DNA of 64,000 nt from Clostridia bacterium. GTDB taxonomy: Bacteria > Bacillota > Clostridia > TANB77 > CAG-508. The stretch covers positions 1-64,000 of the forward strand of contig JAGALX010000017.1 in the NCBI GenBank assembly GCA_017625035.1, read 5' to 3'. Of the stretch, positions 10,583 through 18,662 are shown in pieces. The position numbers and the translations under genes were made by a program. The notes beneath the pieces are model-generated. The model saw nothing but the letters and a program-made list of their open reading frames with translations, did no database searches and was not told the origin of the DNA. Each line of letters starts with the position of its first letter. Within the stretch, counting starts at the first letter, position 1.

Positions 10583-11038
10583 ATGGTTAGTTTAGAATAT
10601 GCAAACGCATATAGCGAAGTATTAGAAATATTAAAGCATGTTTCAAAAGAAGATTATGATAAAATTCCACAAGATAAAATAAGTTTATTTGCAACTAATG
10701 CAAATAAAAATTATGATTTTACTTATGATATAAATAAAACATTAGACGAGCAAAATGTTTCTAAAAAAGCAAAAACTATAATTGCTATTTTATTTAGAGA
10801 TTATTGGGCAACAGATGCACAAAGAGAAAAAATAAAAGCAAAAGAACAATACGATAAAAAAATTAAAGAAGAAGAAAATAGGGAAAAGTTTAATCCTGAT
10901 AATATTTTTAAGAAGATTGAAACAAAACAGATAGAAACAACAAACGAGGAAAAAGAATATAATCAATTGATTATTTATAAAGAATCTTTTTTAAAGAAAA
11001 TATTTAATAAAATAGTAAGTTATATTAAAAGAAATTAG
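10583..11038 (+). CDS. Conserved small protein of unknown function, 151 aa
   Basis: The start ATG follows ACGGAGGATAAA and the frame is clean to 11038. The N-terminal half has a regular helical pattern (YSEVLEILKHVSKEDY, then a Lys-Ile-Pro-rich stretch) followed by a conserved-looking TLDEQNVSKKAKTIIAIL and RDYWAT. The C-terminal half is a charged Lys/Glu helix ending in a basic amphipathic segment. No signal peptide or catalytic motif is visible. I have the impression that similar proteins are common in clostridial genomes but cannot assign a role. It lies 20 bp upstream of the broken nucleotidyltransferase-like gene and may share its transcript. Confidence 0.6.
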   Translation: MVSLEYANAYSEVLEILKHVSKEDYDKIPQDKISLFATNANKNYDFTYDINKTLDEQNVSKKAKTIIAILFRDYWATDAQREKIKAKEQYDKKIKEEENREKFNPDNIFKKIETKQIETTNEEKEYNQLIIYKESFLKKIFNKIVSYIKRN

Positions 11039-11058
11039 TATTTGAAGGATAAAAAATA

Positions 11059-12069
11059 ATGGAAAAAGAGAAAAAAGATATAGCAGAAGATTTAAGTACA
11101 TATGTTATTGAAAGAGCTAACCAAATGGATTCGGATAATCAACTACAATATTACATTTGTGGTTCTGTAGCAACAATGTTAGTAGCTAATGCTACAGAAA
11201 TACAAGAATGTAGTTTGGGGATTAATAATACTATTGAATTAGGAACAGTTAAAACAATTTAAGAAGATGCAAATAAGTCATTAGGTTTATTTTAAAGAAC
11301 AATAGGTGATTTGGACATTATGAATGTTAATGGAAGTATTAATAATGCACCACTAGAGATGGATACAAACACAGGAAGAAACCTTTTGCCTTTTAGTCCA
11401 AAAATGTTAAGAAGAATACCAAATATAGAGAAGTTATTTAAAGATGGGAAGATACAATTTGGTAATGATTCGCAAACGGGATTAGGTGAACTTGGTGCAA
11501 AATATAGAGTATCACGAATTAAAACTATAAATGGAAATGAATTTTATGTGGCTTCTCCAGAATCAATTATTGCACACAAACTGGACGAAATTATTAATAT
11601 TGTTGGAGAAGGAATAATAAACCAAAAATCAAATTTTTCTGATGTTGTAGAAAATAAATATCCAAAAGACATAAAAGATATAGTAACATCAATAAATGGG
11701 ATATTAAAATTTTATGATAAAGAAAAATTAAGTAAGGATATAAGTGATGTTTTGAGTGAAAAGAGTGATTCAAGATTTTCACAACATCAATTTTTACTTC
11801 CACAAATTTTACAAATCATAGATAAGGATACACAATCTTATCTAGAAACATCAGGGGGTACAATCTGAAATTTCTTTATCTGAAATTTCAGATGTAATAC
11901 ACAATGTTTTACAACAAAAAAATAGAAGACAATTGTATCAACTACTGAATTAGGAAAAGAAACATTAGAAGAACAAAATGACACAAGTTCTAAAGATGAA
12001 ACAGAAAAAACAATGGATTCTCAAATAAAAAGTATTAATAAAGATGGACAAACCAATGATATAATATAG
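11059..12069 (+). pseudogene. Nucleotidyltransferase-like (AbiEii-like) gene with stops and frameshifts
   Basis: Read through its lesions, this is one gene of about 335 codons. It has in-frame TAA codons at 11260 and 11293, a probable frameshift in the GGGGG run near 11861, and another near 11935. Recognisable pieces: YYICGSVATMLVA (a glycine/alanine turn like the G-G/S of nucleotidyltransferases), R-T-I-G-D-L-D-I (metal-binding D-x-D), and SPESIIAHKLDEII followed by KDIKDI, which recalls AbiEii-type toxins. The final 35 codons (LGKETLEEQNDTSSKDETEK and on) match the C-terminal tail of the next gene. The 11311-11868 part is a long intact frame and might still yield a fragment. The family call is moderate. 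Confidence 0.5.
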
Positions 12070-12080
12070 GAGAAAAACTT

Positions 12081-14756
12081 ATGGGTTTAATGGAAAGTAT
12101 CGATAAAAGTATAAGAGGAATAACCTTAACTAGTCAAGAGATTGATTTGTTTAATATTATTCAAAACTCTAAATCTCAAGACCAAGCAGAAGAAATATAC
12201 AAATATTTAAAAGGTATCTTAAAAGTTAGAGAATTAACTAGAAATCCAGACCTTGTTAACCCTGATTCTGACACATTACAAAAAATGATAAAAACAGTTG
12301 AATTAGAAAAGTTAGGTTTAAAATCTGAAAAAGATAAAGCTACTTTTAAACAGTTGTTAAAAAGTAGCGATTTAAACAAGATGAGAGCTTATATGGATTC
12401 AAGAGATCGTTTAGAAAAATTTTTTCAAGGGAAAGGTGTAGATAATATATATATAGATGCCGTATTAAACTTAAAAAAATTTCTAAACAATGAACAAGAT
12501 AAAATTTTAACATTTTTAGTAAATAATGATGGACAAACTATAGATATAGATGGAACGGATATTAGTAGTATTAACATAAAAAAAACAGCACAAAAAGTTC
12601 AAGCATTATATGAACATATTACAGGTAAACTTGAAAATGGTGAAAAAAGATTTACTAGATTAACACTAGATGGACAAGGAAAATTTGGAACTGTAGCAGG
12701 TGGTATCGACACTAAAAAAGAAGCAGAAGCTATGCCAGAAGATTATAATCTTGAACCTTTAAAGCAAGGATATGAATTTGCAAGAAAAAATGAAATGAAA
12801 GAAGTATATATTAATGCACTTGTGTTTTTTAAAGATTTTCAAGATAGACTTGTGGGTGGAACAAAAGAACAATATGAAACAGCATTAATTAACTATGGGA
12901 AAGTGATAGCGTCAATAGCTAAAGAGTATGAGAAACGAGGAATTAGTACGGTAATCGATATATTTAATGAATTTGTTGATTATAGTGAACCTTTTAACCA
13001 AAAAACAAATGGCTGGATGTCGAAGCTGAGTATTGAAGATTTGTGTAAGATTGCAGTTGAATTAAAAAAGGAAATGCCAAATGTTGATTTTGGATACAAT
13101 GATTGGAATTTTGAAAATCCTGACAAAAGAGCAGCAATTTTTGAAGTAATAAGAAAAATTCAACAATATGAAAAAAATAATGGTTGTAAAATATTAAACC
13201 ATATAGGAACACAATGCCATACAAGTGTAAACGATCTGGAAGGTTTAATAGAGTCTATCAACGAATTAAAACAATTTGGATTACCTATTGATATAACAGA
13301 ATTAGATATTTCTATAGGATTAGAAAATGTAGATTATGAGAAAGCAACGGAGGATGAATTAAAAGCAATAAAGAAATATGAACAAAAACTACAAATTGAT
13401 ATAATGAGAGCATTAAGTAATTTTGCAAATGAAGGTAAAAGTAGTTTGGAAAATGAAGGTTATGTAAGAGCAATTACAGCTTGGAGTTCAACGGACGAAT
13501 TATGCCCTGACTTTTGTAATGGAGAACAAGCATCAATTATAGGAATGTCTTATGATGAAAAAAAAGGTTTTGCTTTTTTTGGTAAAGATATAGATAAAGT
13601 AATTGAAATGTCAGAATATGAAATGCAACTCATAAGAAATCATCAAGAAGAAACTAAAAAAAGAAATGAAGAAAAAATTATAGAAAATCCAGTACAAGAC
13701 TTCTGTTACCATACACATACTGAAAGATGTGGACATGCAGATAAAGATACTGGAGATAAAGAATATATTGAAAGTGCTATAAAAGGTGGACTTAAAAAAA
13801 TTGCATTTACGGATCATGTGCCATTGCCAGATGGATATAATAAAAAAGCAAACACCAGGATGGATATTGGAGAAGTAGATTCATATCTATCAGCTATTGA
13901 ACATTTTAAAAAAAAATATAAAGATAAAATAGAAATAGAGTCAGGTTTTGAATTTGAATATTCAGATAGAGATTTGAAGCATTTACAAGAGCTGAGAAGT
14001 AAAGCAGACAAGATGATATTAGGTCAACATTTTGTAATCGATAAAGAAGGAAAAGAAATAGAAATAAAAAGAGGCAAACAGCAGGAAGCAATTAGCGATG
14101 ATACATTAATCTTATATGGTGAATCTATTGTAAAAGCAATTAATACTAATTATAATGGGAAACCCTTACCAGATGTTATAGCTCATCCAGACTTGTTTAT
14201 GAAATGTAGAAATAATTTGGGTGATCTTGAAAAAAGAATAACTTGTGCGATTTGTGATGCAGCTATTACTCAAGGAATTCCTTTAGAAATAAACTTTGGA
14301 GAAATTGCAAAATATGCAGATGTAAAAAAGAGTTCTTCGGATATAAAAAGTAACATTTCTTATCCTTCACCAGCTTTTTGGGAATTTGTAGCACAAGAAT
14401 ATGGTGAAAAAATAAAAGTAATTTTTGGAAAAGATGCACATACTCCTTCGCAACTATCGATTGATAAAGATTATGAAATTGCAATTGAAGTTCTTGGAAC
14501 ACAAACATTAGAGAAATTAAAGTTTGTTAAGAGTGATTTAAAAACAGTTGATGAAGGAATATTAGATAGGTCAAAAAGAGAAGATGGACCATCTGGTGCG
14601 GCAAGTGGTGTACATAGTATATCAACTCAAAGTTTAGGCAAAGAAACTTTGCCAGAACAAACAGATACATTTTCAAAAGATGACACAGAAAAAGATATGG
14701 AAGCTCAGATGAGAATAAATACTAGACAGCAACAAGCTGAATATGGAGTAAAATAA
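12081..14756 (+). CDS. GH10-like glycoside hydrolase fused to a PHP-family phosphoesterase, 891 aa
   Basis: The ATG follows TAGGAGAAAAACTT. Three parts are visible. Residues 1-185: helical, unrecognised. Residues 190-510: a GH10 (endo-xylanase-type) barrel with the acid/base signature VIDIFNEF (E297), FGYNDWNF, IGTQCH (H380) and the nucleophile strand PIDITELDI (E407). Residues 540-815: a PHP (histidinol-phosphatase-like) domain retaining likely metal ligands H544, H546, H552, D578-H579, E624, H650, H702, D785 and H787. The last 45 residues form a polar tail shared with the broken upstream gene. No signal peptide or membrane segment is visible, so it should be cytoplasmic unless exported by an unusual route. 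A GH10 domain on a PHP domain is an unfamiliar fusion to me. Substrate is unknown. Confidence 0.8.
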   Translation: MGLMESIDKSIRGITLTSQEIDLFNIIQNSKSQDQAEEIYKYLKGILKVRELTRNPDLVNPDSDTLQKMIKTVELEKLGLKSEKDKATFKQLLKSSDLNKMRAYMDSRDRLEKFFQGKGVDNIYIDAVLNLKKFLNNEQDKILTFLVNNDGQTIDIDGTDISSINIKKTAQKVQALYEHITGKLENGEKRFTRLTLDGQGKFGTVAGGIDTKKEAEAMPEDYNLEPLKQGYEFARKNEMKEVYINALVFFKDFQDRLVGGTKEQYETALINYGKVIASIAKEYEKRGISTVIDIFNEFVDYSEPFNQKTNGWMSKLSIEDLCKIAVELKKEMPNVDFGYNDWNFENPDKRAAIFEVIRKIQQYEKNNGCKILNHIGTQCHTSVNDLEGLIESINELKQFGLPIDITELDISIGLENVDYEKATEDELKAIKKYEQKLQIDIMRALSNFANEGKSSLENEGYVRAITAWSSTDELCPDFCNGEQASIIGMSYDEKKGFAFFGKDIDKVIEMSEYEMQLIRNHQEETKKRNEEKIIENPVQDFCYHTHTERCGHADKDTGDKEYIESAIKGGLKKIAFTDHVPLPDGYNKKANTRMDIGEVDSYLSAIEHFKKKYKDKIEIESGFEFEYSDRDLKHLQELRSKADKMILGQHFVIDKEGKEIEIKRGKQQEAISDDTLILYGESIVKAINTNYNGKPLPDVIAHPDLFMKCRNNLGDLEKRITCAICDAAITQGIPLEINFGEIAKYADVKKSSSDIKSNISYPSPAFWEFVAQEYGEKIKVIFGKDAHTPSQLSIDKDYEIAIEVLGTQTLEKLKFVKSDLKTVDEGILDRSKREDGPSGAASGVHSISTQSLGKETLPEQTDTFSKDDTEKDMEAQMRINTRQQQAEYGVK

Positions 14757-14779
14757 AGAAAAAATAATTTAAAGTTATG

Positions 14780-14811
14780 AAACTATATGTATAAAAGCAT
14801 ATAGTTTTTTT
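14780..14811 (+). terminator. Terminator after the GH10-PHP gene
   Basis: The 9-bp stem AACTATATG/CATATAGTT with an 8-nt loop is followed by TTTTT, 24 nt after the stop codon. It separates the cargo genes from the recombinase module. Confidence 0.7.
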
Positions 14812-14854
14812 ATGCAAAAATGAAACATTTTGGAGGTGATTTTGGAACTATATA

Positions 14855-15066
14855 TATTAGAGAGTGAAAAATTTTAAAAATTTTCAAAAAGTGTCACATT
14901 TTTTGAAAGTTGATATCATTTACCTAGTAGAGGAATAAAAACTTTGTGAAATTTTGGTCATTTTATATGTATCGATGACACTTACCTAGTAGAGAGAAGA
15001 AAAATTTTAAGAAATTTAAAAAATTTTGCCGTTTTTTTGTATGACGGTGACATTTATATAGTAGAG
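14855..15066 (+). repeat. Four iteron-like direct repeats upstream of the recombinase
   Basis: The non-coding stretch 14812-15187 contains a repeated block: a TGAYA(T/C)TTACCTAGTAGAG-like motif followed by an A-rich AAAATTT tract. The TA(G/T)TAGAG core starts at 14855 (degenerate), 14925, 14987 and 15059, spaced 70, 62 and 72 bp. The regular spacing and orientation suggest protein-binding iterons, as at plasmid origins or accessory recombination/transfer sites. Nothing else in this stretch looks coding. Confidence 0.55.
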
Positions 15067-15187
15067 TGGTAAATTTTAGCATAAAGTTTTTTAAAAGATA
15101 ATAAACTTAAGTGAGTTGTTCGAGCGTAAGCGAGTTACAGATAACTTATGCAAAGCTAAACATAAATCCTCTAAAGGAGAATGTAGT

Positions 15188-15349
15188 TTGAAAAATCAAG
15201 ATAAGATAATTAAATTTTTAAATGAAACCGAGAATCCATATATATTAAAAGTTGGAGATATGGTTGTGGAAATTGAATATTCAGATGTTAAAAAAACTTT
15301 CAATGAATGCATGATAAATATTTTAAAACAAAAAAAGAAAATGGGCTGA
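15188..15349 (+). CDS. Small accessory ORF upstream of the recombinase (53 aa)
   Basis: A TTG start at 15188 sits 7 nt after AAAGGAGA. An upstream in-frame extension has no ribosome site. The product contains YILKVGDMVVEIEYSD followed by a short helix (FNECMINILK) and a Lys-rich end. This resembles the small one-domain proteins often encoded just ahead of clostridial large serine recombinases (TnpW-like in Tn4451-type elements). In that setting it could be a directionality or accessory factor, but this is inferred from position and general shape only. Confidence 0.45.
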   Translation: MKNQDKIIKFLNETENPYILKVGDMVVEIEYSDVKKTFNECMINILKQKKKMG

Positions 15350-15535
15350 CAATCCACAAAGGTCACGTTACAATTAATGTGAAAATATATAAAACAAATC
15401 AAAAACAAGTAGTACAAGGCAATTCAGCTAAAAATCCGCAGACGTACTTTTGTACTTCGAGGACATTTTTAGTGAAGATTAACGCAGTAATACGCAGTTT
15501 TTCATTTGTTTTAAAGGAAAGGAGGTAAAACATTA

Positions 15536-17224
15536 ATGGCAAGGAAGTCAAAGTATTCTTCTAATGAAAATAAAAAGCTATGGTCTGTTGCAGAATATAT
15601 TAGACTTTCTCAAGAGGATAGTGATAACGGAAATGAAAAACAAGAAAGTAATAGTGTAACAAGCCAAAAAACAATATTAAATGAATTCATAGAAGAACAT
15701 GATGATTTAATAGTTTATGATACTTATATAGATGATGGATTTACAGGAACTGATTTTAATAGACCTTCATTTCAAAGATTATTAGAAGATATGAGAAATG
15801 GAAATATTAATTGTGTTATTGTAAAAGATTTATCAAGACTTGGAAGAAATTATATAGAAGTTGGAAATTACATAGAGCAAGTATTTCCATTGTTTAATAT
15901 AAGATTTATTGCCATTAATGATGGAGTAGATAGTTTTAAGAATCCAGCGAGCACAAATACAATTTTAGTACCATTTAAAAATTTAATAAATGACGAATAT
16001 GCAAGAGATACATCTATAAAAATAAAATCATCTCTTGAAGGTAAAAAGAAAAAAGGAGAGTTTATAGGAGCATTCCCATCTTATGGATATATAAAAGATC
16101 CAAAAAACAAAAATAAATTAATCATAGACGAGGTTGCTGCAGAAATAGTAAGAAAAATATATAATTGGCATGTGAATGAAGGATTAGGAAAAGTATCAAT
16201 ATGTCATAGGTTAAATGATATGGGAATTATAAATCCTACAGGGCATAAGAAAATAGAACTAGGACAGAATTATAATAATTATGCTACTAAAGATGATACA
16301 TATACATGGACACCTTCTACAATACGAAATATCTTAAACAATGAAGTATATTTAGGACATACAGTTCAAGGAAAAAGAAGAGTAAAAAGCTATAAAGTAC
16401 ATAAGGTTGAACTAGTTCCAAAAGAAGAATGGGTTAGAGTAGAAAATACTCATGAACCAATAATAGATAAAGAAACCTTTGAAAAAGCACAAAACTTAAA
16501 TAAAAAAGATATGAAGGTATCACAAAAAACAGGAGAGTTGTCTATATGGGCAGGAGTTCTAAAATGTAAAGATTGTGGCAGAGCAATGAATAAGAAAAGT
16601 AGTACAAACAAAAGTGGTAACAATTATGAATATTATATTTGTAGTACATATAGAAAAAAGTCGAATAACCTTTGTACTAAACATACAATAAGAGCAGAAA
16701 AGCTAGAAAAAGCAGTTATGCAAGCTATAAACTTACATATTGATTTGTTAATAGATACAGAAGAAATAGTAAAACAAATTAATGAAAGTAAATTTCAAAA
16801 TGTGAAGAATGAAAACATTGAAAGTATGATAATAGCTAAACAAAATGATATATCTAAAATATCTAATTTTAAAAGAACCTTATACGAAGATTGGAAAAAT
16901 GCAGATATAACAAGAGAAGAATATTTAGAATATAAATTAAAATATGAAAATGATATACAAAGATTAAATCAAAATATAGAAAGACTAGAAAACGAAAAAC
17001 TAAAATATGAAAAACAGAATATAAGTAAAAATGAATGGATAGAAAAATTTAAAGAGCAAAAAGGGATAAGTGAATTATCAAGAGATATAATTATTGAATT
17101 AATAGAATGTATTTGGGTATATGAAGAGGGAAATATAACAATAAAATTTAAATTTGAAGATGAATTTAAAAGGTGTTTAGAATACATAGGAAATAACAAA
17201 AATGTGCTAGTAAAAGCAATATAA
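15536..17224 (+). CDS. Large serine recombinase (TnpX-like), 562 aa
   Basis: Site-specific recombinase presumably responsible for integration and excision of this element. Domains: resolvase-type catalytic domain (about residues 17-165) with Ser25 in YIRLSQED and an RLGRNY helix; recombinase domain (about 190-300, PSYGYIKDP to NNEVYLGH); zinc ribbon with CKDC near residue 343 and a distal Cys pair near 369-381; then a long Lys/Glu coiled coil (about 430-510). Length and order are normal for the family. The ATG follows AAAGGAAAGGAGGTAAAACATTA. Upstream (15430-15500) are an odd GTACTTTTGTAC palindrome and repeated CGCAG motifs that may be regulatory. The catalytic residues look intact, so it is probably active. 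Confidence 0.93.
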   Translation: MARKSKYSSNENKKLWSVAEYIRLSQEDSDNGNEKQESNSVTSQKTILNEFIEEHDDLIVYDTYIDDGFTGTDFNRPSFQRLLEDMRNGNINCVIVKDLSRLGRNYIEVGNYIEQVFPLFNIRFIAINDGVDSFKNPASTNTILVPFKNLINDEYARDTSIKIKSSLEGKKKKGEFIGAFPSYGYIKDPKNKNKLIIDEVAAEIVRKIYNWHVNEGLGKVSICHRLNDMGIINPTGHKKIELGQNYNNYATKDDTYTWTPSTIRNILNNEVYLGHTVQGKRRVKSYKVHKVELVPKEEWVRVENTHEPIIDKETFEKAQNLNKKDMKVSQKTGELSIWAGVLKCKDCGRAMNKKSSTNKSGNNYEYYICSTYRKKSNNLCTKHTIRAEKLEKAVMQAINLHIDLLIDTEEIVKQINESKFQNVKNENIESMIIAKQNDISKISNFKRTLYEDWKNADITREEYLEYKLKYENDIQRLNQNIERLENEKLKYEKQNISKNEWIEKFKEQKGISELSRDIIIELIECIWVYEEGNITIKFKFEDEFKRCLEYIGNNKNVLVKAI

Positions 17225-17288
17225 AAGTTTGTTTTATTTAATAATGACCTATATATAAATAAAAAAATGTAGAAAAACAAAGAAAAAA

Positions 17289-17399
17289 TGTGAAACATTT
17301 TTAAAATTAAAAACAAAAAAAGTTTCACATTTTTAGAGATTTGTGGTATAATATAAATGTGAAACAAATTCAAACTAAAACAACAAAAAAAGTTTCACA
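17289..17399 (+). promoter_or_regulatory. Promoter flanked by four TGTGAAAC half-sites upstream of the fic gene
   Basis: TGTGAAAC occurs at 17289-17296 and 17358-17365, and its complement GTTTCACA at 17322-17329 and 17392-17399. The sites alternate in orientation every 33-36 bp, about three helical turns. A -10 TATAAT (17347-17352) lies 17 bp after TTCACA (17324-17329), so the -35 overlaps one half-site. This looks like an operator for a dimeric or looping repressor of the Fic gene. The regulator is not identified. Confidence 0.6.
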
Positions 17400-17415
17400 T
17401 TTAAGGAGGTAAGTT

Positions 17416-18348
17416 ATGGAAGAAAAAATAGAAATTATGAATCTTCTTCAAAGCAAACAATTTATTGAAAAGGAATTAAAATCATTAGCATATGGAGCAG
17501 TTGAAATTAGAGAAAATAATTCAAATAAATATATATACGTCCATTATAGAGAAGATGGAGTAGCTTTAACAAAATATGTTGGAGAGTATTCTGATGAATT
17601 ATATAATTTAGTTTTAAGTAATAGTATTAAAGCAAAAGAATTAAAAAAACAAATAAGAGAAATAACAAAAAAATTAAAACAATTAAATTATACTGAAGAA
17701 GAGTTAAATTCAAAAGTTCAAGAAAATATAGATTTTGCTAAAAGAAATCTAGTAGCTACTATTTATAAACAAGCAATATTAGAGGGTGTAGCAACAACAT
17801 TTGCAGATACAGAAAGTATTATTGAAGGTGGAAAAGTAAATAACATGACATCAGAAGATGTCATGAAAATTGTAAATATGAAACATGCATGGGAATTCAT
17901 ATTAAATAAAAATGTTATTTTGTCAAATACAAATTTTGCTTTATTATGTGAGATAAACAAAATGATAGAAGAAGGCTTTTATTATACAGCTGGAAAAGTA
18001 AGAAATGTTCCAGTTACTATTGGTGGAACAAAATGGACACCAGAGTTACCAATAGAGAGTGTAATAAAAGAAGAATTAGAAGAAATTTTTGCTAAAGAAA
18101 TAAATGACGTAGATAAAGCAATAGAATTATTATTATATACAATGAAAAAACAAATATTTATAGATGGAAATAAAAGAACATCAATCATTTTCATAAATCA
18201 TTATTTGATTTCAAAAGGAAAAGGTATAATTGTAATTCCTGCAGAATTAACAGGAGAATTTAAAGATTTACTAATTCCATATTATGAAGGAAAAGATGAT
18301 AAAGAAATTAAAAAATTTATAAAAGAAAAATGCTATTTGGGAATTTAA
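17416..18348 (+). CDS. Fic-domain protein with Gln in place of the catalytic His, 310 aa
   Basis: Fic proteins usually transfer AMP or another phosphate-linked group to a target side chain. The core motif here is Q246-I-F-I-D-G-N-K-R254. The canonical HxFx(D/E)GN(G/K)R is conserved except that the catalytic His is Gln. An ESIIEGG segment (134-139) matches the inhibitory glutamate helix seen in self-inhibited Fic proteins (E137). Residues 28-95 form an unrecognised N-terminal domain with a YIYVHYREDG strand and a coiled helix. The ATG follows TTAAGGAGGTAAGTT. It is the last gene of the element, ending 22 bp before the right repeat, and has its own promoter. The His loss may abolish AMPylation or alter chemistry, as in other Fic proteins with replaced His. 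Confidence 0.85.
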   Translation: MEEKIEIMNLLQSKQFIEKELKSLAYGAVEIRENNSNKYIYVHYREDGVALTKYVGEYSDELYNLVLSNSIKAKELKKQIREITKKLKQLNYTEEELNSKVQENIDFAKRNLVATIYKQAILEGVATTFADTESIIEGGKVNNMTSEDVMKIVNMKHAWEFILNKNVILSNTNFALLCEINKMIEEGFYYTAGKVRNVPVTIGGTKWTPELPIESVIKEELEEIFAKEINDVDKAIELLLYTMKKQIFIDGNKRTSIIFINHYLISKGKGIIVIPAELTGEFKDLLIPYYEGKDDKEIKKFIKEKCYLGI

Positions 18349-18370
18349 AAAAATGTGTTGTCAAAATCAC

Positions 18371-18381
18371 CCAAGGAGGTG
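18371..18381 (+). repeat. Right attachment-site core (attR), 11-bp direct repeat
   Basis: CCAAGGAGGTG repeats the left core exactly, 8,754 bp downstream. Host PBP codons (Gly-Gly-Gly-Val-Ala-Ala-Pro) continue immediately from here. Confidence 0.8.
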
Positions 18382-18662
18382 GTGTTGCAGCACCAATCGG
18401 TTCTCAAGTCTTAGGTGAAGTGTTACCATATTTAGAAATAAAAAAAGACAATGAATTAGAAGAAGATATAAAAAATAAAGTTGTAGTACCAGATCTAGAA
18501 GGTCTTACAATCGCAGAAGCAAGTAATACATTGAAAGATTTAAATTTAAGCATAGAAGTTAGTGATAATGGAACAGAAAATATTGAGGAAAAAGTTATAA
18601 GTGAACAAATTCCTGTTAGTGGAGTGGAAGTATTCGAAGAAAGTTCGATTATAGTCAAGTAA
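18372..18662 (+). pseudogene. spoVD: SpoVD-type PBP, C-terminal fragment with PASTA domain
   Basis: From codon CAA at 18372 the frame reads QGGGVAAPIGSQVLGEVLPY, the direct continuation of the broken PBP at 7863. The paralogue has the matching GGQIAAPVVAQILSEALPY. A single PASTA domain follows (VVVPDLEGLTIAEA to SSIIVK). It has no plausible start of its own: the open frame extends upstream only through element DNA and overlaps the end of fic. If the element excises at the 11-bp cores, nt 7863-9626 join 18381-18662 in frame. Confidence 0.9.

Larger units (their letters stand above)
9617..18381 (+). mobile_element. 8,754-bp serine-recombinase element inserted in the spoVD-type PBP gene
   Basis: The boundaries come from the point where the PBP reading frame breaks and resumes, and from the 11-bp repeats at 9617 and 18371. 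Content: wHTH replication-type remnant, small conserved protein, broken nucleotidyltransferase-like gene, GH10-PHP fusion, iteron-like repeats, small accessory ORF, large serine recombinase and Fic protein. All genes run in the host gene's direction. No relaxase, conjugation or phage structural genes are present, so it resembles a recombinase island or mobilisable element. The Fic gene stops 22 bp before the right repeat. Removing 8,754 bp keeps the PBP frame. Reversible excision is inferred and not shown. Confidence 0.88.

Noticed and set aside
14855..15066. CRISPR array
   Set aside because: Only four imperfect repeats, with unequal 62-72 bp spacing, AT-rich similar spacers and no cas genes.
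15307..15528. 73-aa plus-strand ORF overlapping the small accessory ORF
   Set aside because: It overlaps the better ORF in another frame, has no ribosome site, and runs through what looks like control DNA upstream of the recombinase.
9617..18381. Conjugative transposon or prophage identity for the element
   Set aside because: No relaxase, type IV secretion, capsid, tail or lysis genes are present among its ORFs.
18330..18662. Independent 110-aa gene with a PASTA domain
   Set aside because: It has no ribosome site, overlaps the end of fic, and its residues from QGGGVAAP onward are the exact continuation of the split PBP.
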